Of a stretch of 64,000 nt of DNA, positions 61,320 through 64,000 are shown piece by piece (within the stretch, counting starts at the first letter, position 1; each line of letters starts with the position of its first letter). Made by a program: the position numbers and the translations under genes. Below the pieces are notes generated by a model. The model had not been told where the DNA came from. It did not search any database and saw only the letters and a program-made list of their open reading frames with translations. The stretch covers positions 1 through 64,000 of the forward strand of contig JBKBKN010000005.1 in assembly GCA_046294625.1 (NCBI GenBank), written 5' to 3'. The DNA comes from JBKBKN01 sp046294625. Lineage in GTDB: Bacteria > Bacteroidota > Bacteroidia > M30B66.

Positions 61320-62801
61320 ATGGGAATCATTCAGAGACAAGGCATTAAGAATACACTGATCAGTTACACGGGTATTCTGCTTGGTTTTGTTAGCCTTGTA
61401 ATAATCCAACCTTTTTTTCTGAGTGCCGAAGAAATTGGATTGACCCGTGTGCTCTTTTCTTTCTCCTTTTTGCTGGCAAGTTTTGCCGGATTAGGCATTG
61501 GCAATATCACCATTCGATTTTTCCCCCAATTTAAAGCGCGCGAACAACAGCACCATGGTTTTTTAGGTTTTGTACTGTTATTTCCGCTACTTGGCATTTT
61601 AATTACTTCTATTCTAATCTATTCATTTTCAGACCCTTTTAAAGCCTTATATCAAGAAAAGTCTTCGCTCTTCAATGACTATTATTTCTATGCCATTCCA
61701 TTTACTTTTTTCATAGCATTATTTGTTGCACTCACCAACTATTGCATGGCGCTGTTTAAATCTACTGTGCCATCATTACTCAATGATGTAGTGCAACGCA
61801 CATTGTTTCTCTCACTCATTTTCATCTATGCCTTTGGGTGGATAAGTTTATCTGTTTTTATTTGGGGTTATATCCTTATCTATGCTTGTTTGAGTTTAGT
61901 TTTGCTTTATTATATTTACAGACAAGACAAGCCCGGTTTGATACCTCGTGGCGAAGTTTGGTCGCGTAGAATGCTCAAGCAAATGCTTGTTTTTGGAACG
62001 GTTTTTTTATTAGCCGGTACAGCATCTATGGGAATAAAACTGCTCGATTCAGTGATACTTGGGCAATTCATTTCGCTTGATTTGGTTGGTGTTTATGCCA
62101 TTGCTGCATTTATACCTACTTTTATTGAAGCCCCTGGAAATGCTTTGGATAAAATTGCCGGTCCGCGCATTGCCGATGCAATGGTAAAAAAAGATCAACA
62201 AGAAGTTCTCAAAATCTATGCTTTATCCAGCCGCTATTTGTTTGCATTTGGCGCATTATTGTTTCTTTTAGTTAACTTAAATATCGTTGATTTATTAGGT
62301 TTTTTGCCACCCATCTATGGGCAAGGGGCAGAGGTGGTTTCCATTTTAAGTCTGAGTGCTTTATTCAATTTGATTACAGGCTCTAACAATGCATTGGTAT
62401 TCAACTCCGATCGATTTTATTGGGGGGTTATCATACTCATTAGCATCGCTCTATGCACGCTTGGCTTGCTTTATATATTAATACCAAGGTTAGGAATTGA
62501 AGGTGCTGCGTGGGCTGTTTGCATCTCAAGCATTGTTTACAATCTTTTTAAACTTATTTTTATCAGAATTCGGTTTGGTTTGCAGCCATTTGGTCGATAT
62601 ACGGTGGTGACTTTTGTTAGTTTGGTTCTGCTTTACGTGATTGGTTTGTTACTGCCATTCCATTTTCACCCTGTGGTGAATATTTTGCTTCGATCATTGC
62701 TCATCGGTGCGTCATTTATCTTTGTTATGTTTAAACTAGGCGTTTTTCCTGCTGAGTTTAGACAATTTAATTTTTCAAAATTCACAAGCAGATTAAAATA
62801 A
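61320..62801 (+). CDS. Polysaccharide flippase (Wzx/MATE-like, MurJ superfamily)
   Basis: The protein has 493 residues from the ATG at 61320 (MGIIQRQGIKNTLISYTGILLG), the usual opening of Bacteroidota oligosaccharide flippases; the frame starts at 61287. About 14 hydrophobic helices are present. The family pattern includes GIGNITIRFFPQFK, the ALYQEKSSLF loop and LNDVVQRTLFLSL. It should move lipid-linked saccharides across the inner membrane. It is not adjacent to glycosyltransferases, but the WbpM-type dehydratase lies about 2.6 kb away. Confidence 0.9.
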   Translation: MGIIQRQGIKNTLISYTGILLGFVSLVIIQPFFLSAEEIGLTRVLFSFSFLLASFAGLGIGNITIRFFPQFKAREQQHHGFLGFVLLFPLLGILITSILIYSFSDPFKALYQEKSSLFNDYYFYAIPFTFFIALFVALTNYCMALFKSTVPSLLNDVVQRTLFLSLIFIYAFGWISLSVFIWGYILIYACLSLVLLYYIYRQDKPGLIPRGEVWSRRMLKQMLVFGTVFLLAGTASMGIKLLDSVILGQFISLDLVGVYAIAAFIPTFIEAPGNALDKIAGPRIADAMVKKDQQEVLKIYALSSRYLFAFGALLFLLVNLNIVDLLGFLPPIYGQGAEVVSILSLSALFNLITGSNNALVFNSDRFYWGVIILISIALCTLGLLYILIPRLGIEGAAWAVCISSIVYNLFKLIFIRIRFGLQPFGRYTVVTFVSLVLLYVIGLLLPFHFHPVVNILLRSLLIGASFIFVMFKLGVFPAEFRQFNFSKFTSRLK

Positions 62802-62904
62802 TTGGCTATTTGAAACAATTGAACAAAAACAAGCAAACTTTCCTGTTTGCCAATTACCTTCTTTGTTTTAAATAGTCTTTATTTGCCAGCAAATTGATTT
62901 TACC

Positions 62905-63312
62905 ATGTATCAGTTCGATTTACAGATAAGAGTGCGATACGCCGAAACAGACCAAATGGGTTTTGTGTACTACGGAAACTACGCCACCTATTTTGAAGTT
63001 GCGCGGGTGGAATTACTACGCTCGCTAGGTGTAACCTACAAGTCGTTTGAAGAAATGGGAGTGATGATGCCTATCACCGAATATTCCATAAAATACATCA
63101 AACCAGCCTATTATGATGATCTGCTGACCATTCGAACCACTCTAACCGAAATGCCTGGTAAGCGGATTTTCTTCCATTACGAAACTTATAACGAAGCAAA
63201 CGTATTATTAAATAAAGCCACCACACATCTTGCTTTCATCAGCGCAACTACCAAACGCCCGATTGATCCACCGGAGATTCTTTTGGAGAAGCTTCAATCC
63301 TTCTTCTCTTAA
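62905..63312 (+). CDS. YbgC/FadM-type acyl-CoA thioesterase
   Basis: The protein has 135 residues in a single hot-dog fold. The family signature is RVRYAETDQMGFVYYGNYATYFEVARVELLRSLG, with the Asp of TDQMG as catalytic residue. LTIRTTLTEMPGKRIFFHYE is the beta-sheet region. It hydrolyses acyl-CoA thioesters in the cytoplasm; chain length is unknown. The stop lies 31 bases before the DUF4294 start used here. Confidence 0.92.
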   Translation: MYQFDLQIRVRYAETDQMGFVYYGNYATYFEVARVELLRSLGVTYKSFEEMGVMMPITEYSIKYIKPAYYDDLLTIRTTLTEMPGKRIFFHYETYNEANVLLNKATTHLAFISATTKRPIDPPEILLEKLQSFFS

Positions 63313-63343
63313 CTTTGGTATGCTAATTGAGTGGATAATATAC

Positions 63344-63970
63344 ATGCCCAAGCATTTCTTCTTCATTTCATTTTTATTTTCGTTCAGTTTGAATGCTCAA
63401 ATTCACATACTCGCTCCGGAAAAGATTTTGGATGGAGACAAGGAAGTGGGTTATAAAGTGAGCTATTTGATCATTGATGGCGATACTGTGCCTGTGGTTA
63501 ATCTGCGAGCAGCTGAAATTAAGGCTGACAGACTATTTTCTTCAAAAAGAGAAGAACGTAAATGGAGTCGATTGAAAAGAGATGTGGCCAAAGTATATCC
63601 CTATGCCAAAGTTGCCGGCCGAAGACTAGAAGAATATAACAACCAAATGATTGGGATGTCGGAACGTGAACGTAAGAAGATGATGGAGAAAGTGGAAGAA
63701 GATATTAAAAAAGAATTTGAGAAAGATATCCGCAACATGACGCTCAATCAGGGAAGAATTCTTATTAAACTGATTGACCGAGAAACCGGTAAAACATCGT
63801 TCAGTTTGGTGAAAGAGTTGAGGGGAGGTTTTCAGGCCTTTTTTTGGCAATCGCTCGCTCGCTTTTTTGGCACCGATCTCAAATCAGAATATGATCCCAA
63901 TAAATATCCTGAAGACCGGCTGATTGAAGATATTGTGATTTCAATTGAAAACGGCACTTTTCAGAATTAG
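63344..63970 (+). CDS. Exported DUF4294-domain protein
   Basis: The protein has 208 residues from the ATG at 63344 (MPKHFFFISFLFSFSLNAQ), which gives a Sec signal peptide ending in NAQ; the ATG at 63320 is an alternative, and the longer frame from 63230 overlaps the thioesterase. The DUF4294 sequence is VSYLIIDGDTVPVVNLRAAEIKA, followed by the charged helices WSRLKRDVAKVYPYAKVAG and MMEKVEEDIKKEFEKDIRNMTLNQGRILIKLIDRETG. Its role in Bacteroidota is unknown. It precedes the SRAP gene by 7 bases. Confidence 0.85.
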   Translation: MPKHFFFISFLFSFSLNAQIHILAPEKILDGDKEVGYKVSYLIIDGDTVPVVNLRAAEIKADRLFSSKREERKWSRLKRDVAKVYPYAKVAGRRLEEYNNQMIGMSERERKKMMEKVEEDIKKEFEKDIRNMTLNQGRILIKLIDRETGKTSFSLVKELRGGFQAFFWQSLARFFGTDLKSEYDPNKYPEDRLIEDIVISIENGTFQN

Positions 63971-63977
63971 TTAAGTT

Positions 63978-64000
63978 ATGTGTGGAAGATATACGCTGGC
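63978..64000 (+). CDS. SRAP (YedK/HMCES) family protein, start only
   Basis: The last 23 bases encode MCGRYTL. Cys2 directly after the initiator Met, followed by GRY, is the start of SRAP proteins, where Cys2 forms a thiazolidine crosslink with abasic DNA. The rest lies outside the window, so the identification rests on this short motif only. Confidence 0.7.

Noticed and set aside
1..64000. CRISPR arrays, tRNA/rRNA genes, prophage
   Set aside because: No regularly spaced repeats, no cloverleaf or rRNA-like sequence and no phage structural genes were seen by reading both strands.

Overview
The window reads as chromosomal DNA of a free-living member of the Bacteroidota, probably a Chitinophagales/Saprospiria-like or Sphingobacteriales-like lineage. 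The evidence is: several proteins with type IX secretion (T9SS) C-terminal sorting domains, a CHU_C-type gliding-motility C-terminus, many lipoproteins whose mature part begins CKK, TAnnTTTG promoter elements, a GWxTD protein, and the gene order DUF1573-yajC-ybbR-coaE. AT-rich intergenic DNA and TAA, TAG and TGA stops at ordinary gene ends indicate the standard code. No rRNA, tRNA, CRISPR array or prophage was seen.

Layout. 1-12.4 kb is mostly core metabolism: a left-truncated acyl-CoA carboxylase, ferritin, a hemerythrin/RIC-like protein, RNase Z, an MscS channel, an overlapping deoxyhypusine synthase-like/lipoprotein/ribD group, and metH behind a clear SAM-I riboswitch. 12.7-14.2 kb holds a secreted lipoprotein reading frame that is intact in frame for 497 codons but carries five in-frame TAA/TAG codons. 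14.3-19.9 kb is a tandem family of small and large exported proteins, with three paralogous small and two paralogous large genes alternating. 20-26.5 kb has topoisomerase IV subunit B, a GT2-nhaA-marC operon and a GWxTD protein. 26.7-30.6 kb has a DUF255 thioredoxin-fold protein, an IS3-family element with a frameshifted transposase, and the 3' stump of a T9SS-secreted gene.

30.6-34.5 kb is the operon DUF1573-yajC-ybbR-coaE-nnrE/nnrD. 34.7-44.2 kb has an alpha-amylase lipoprotein, a DinB-like protein, a tandem universal stress protein, an ABC-F ATPase, a large gliding/T9SS surface protein and an M20 dipeptidase. 44.2-51.2 kb is a run of + strand exported proteins (two related lipoproteins, a Tat-exported DUF1501/sulfatase-like protein, a c-type-cytochrome-like lipoprotein and small lipoproteins), with a VOC/SRPBCC pair and a lipase lying between them. 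51.2-58.7 kb has a BASS transporter, an esterase, a baeRF-like protein, guaB, and a WD40 gene overlapping a WbpM-type UDP-sugar dehydratase. 58.7-59.9 kb is an eroded accessory patch with two broken small genes. 59.9-64 kb has sucC, a flippase, a YbgC thioesterase, a DUF4294 protein and the first codons of an SRAP (YedK/HMCES) gene.

The strongest anomalies are the multi-stop but unshifted lipoprotein frame at 12725-14218, similar in-frame TAA codons at other broken loci in the window, and the small/large paralogous export modules at 14.3-19.9 kb. All functions are assigned by reading the sequence and remembered family motifs; no database search was run.
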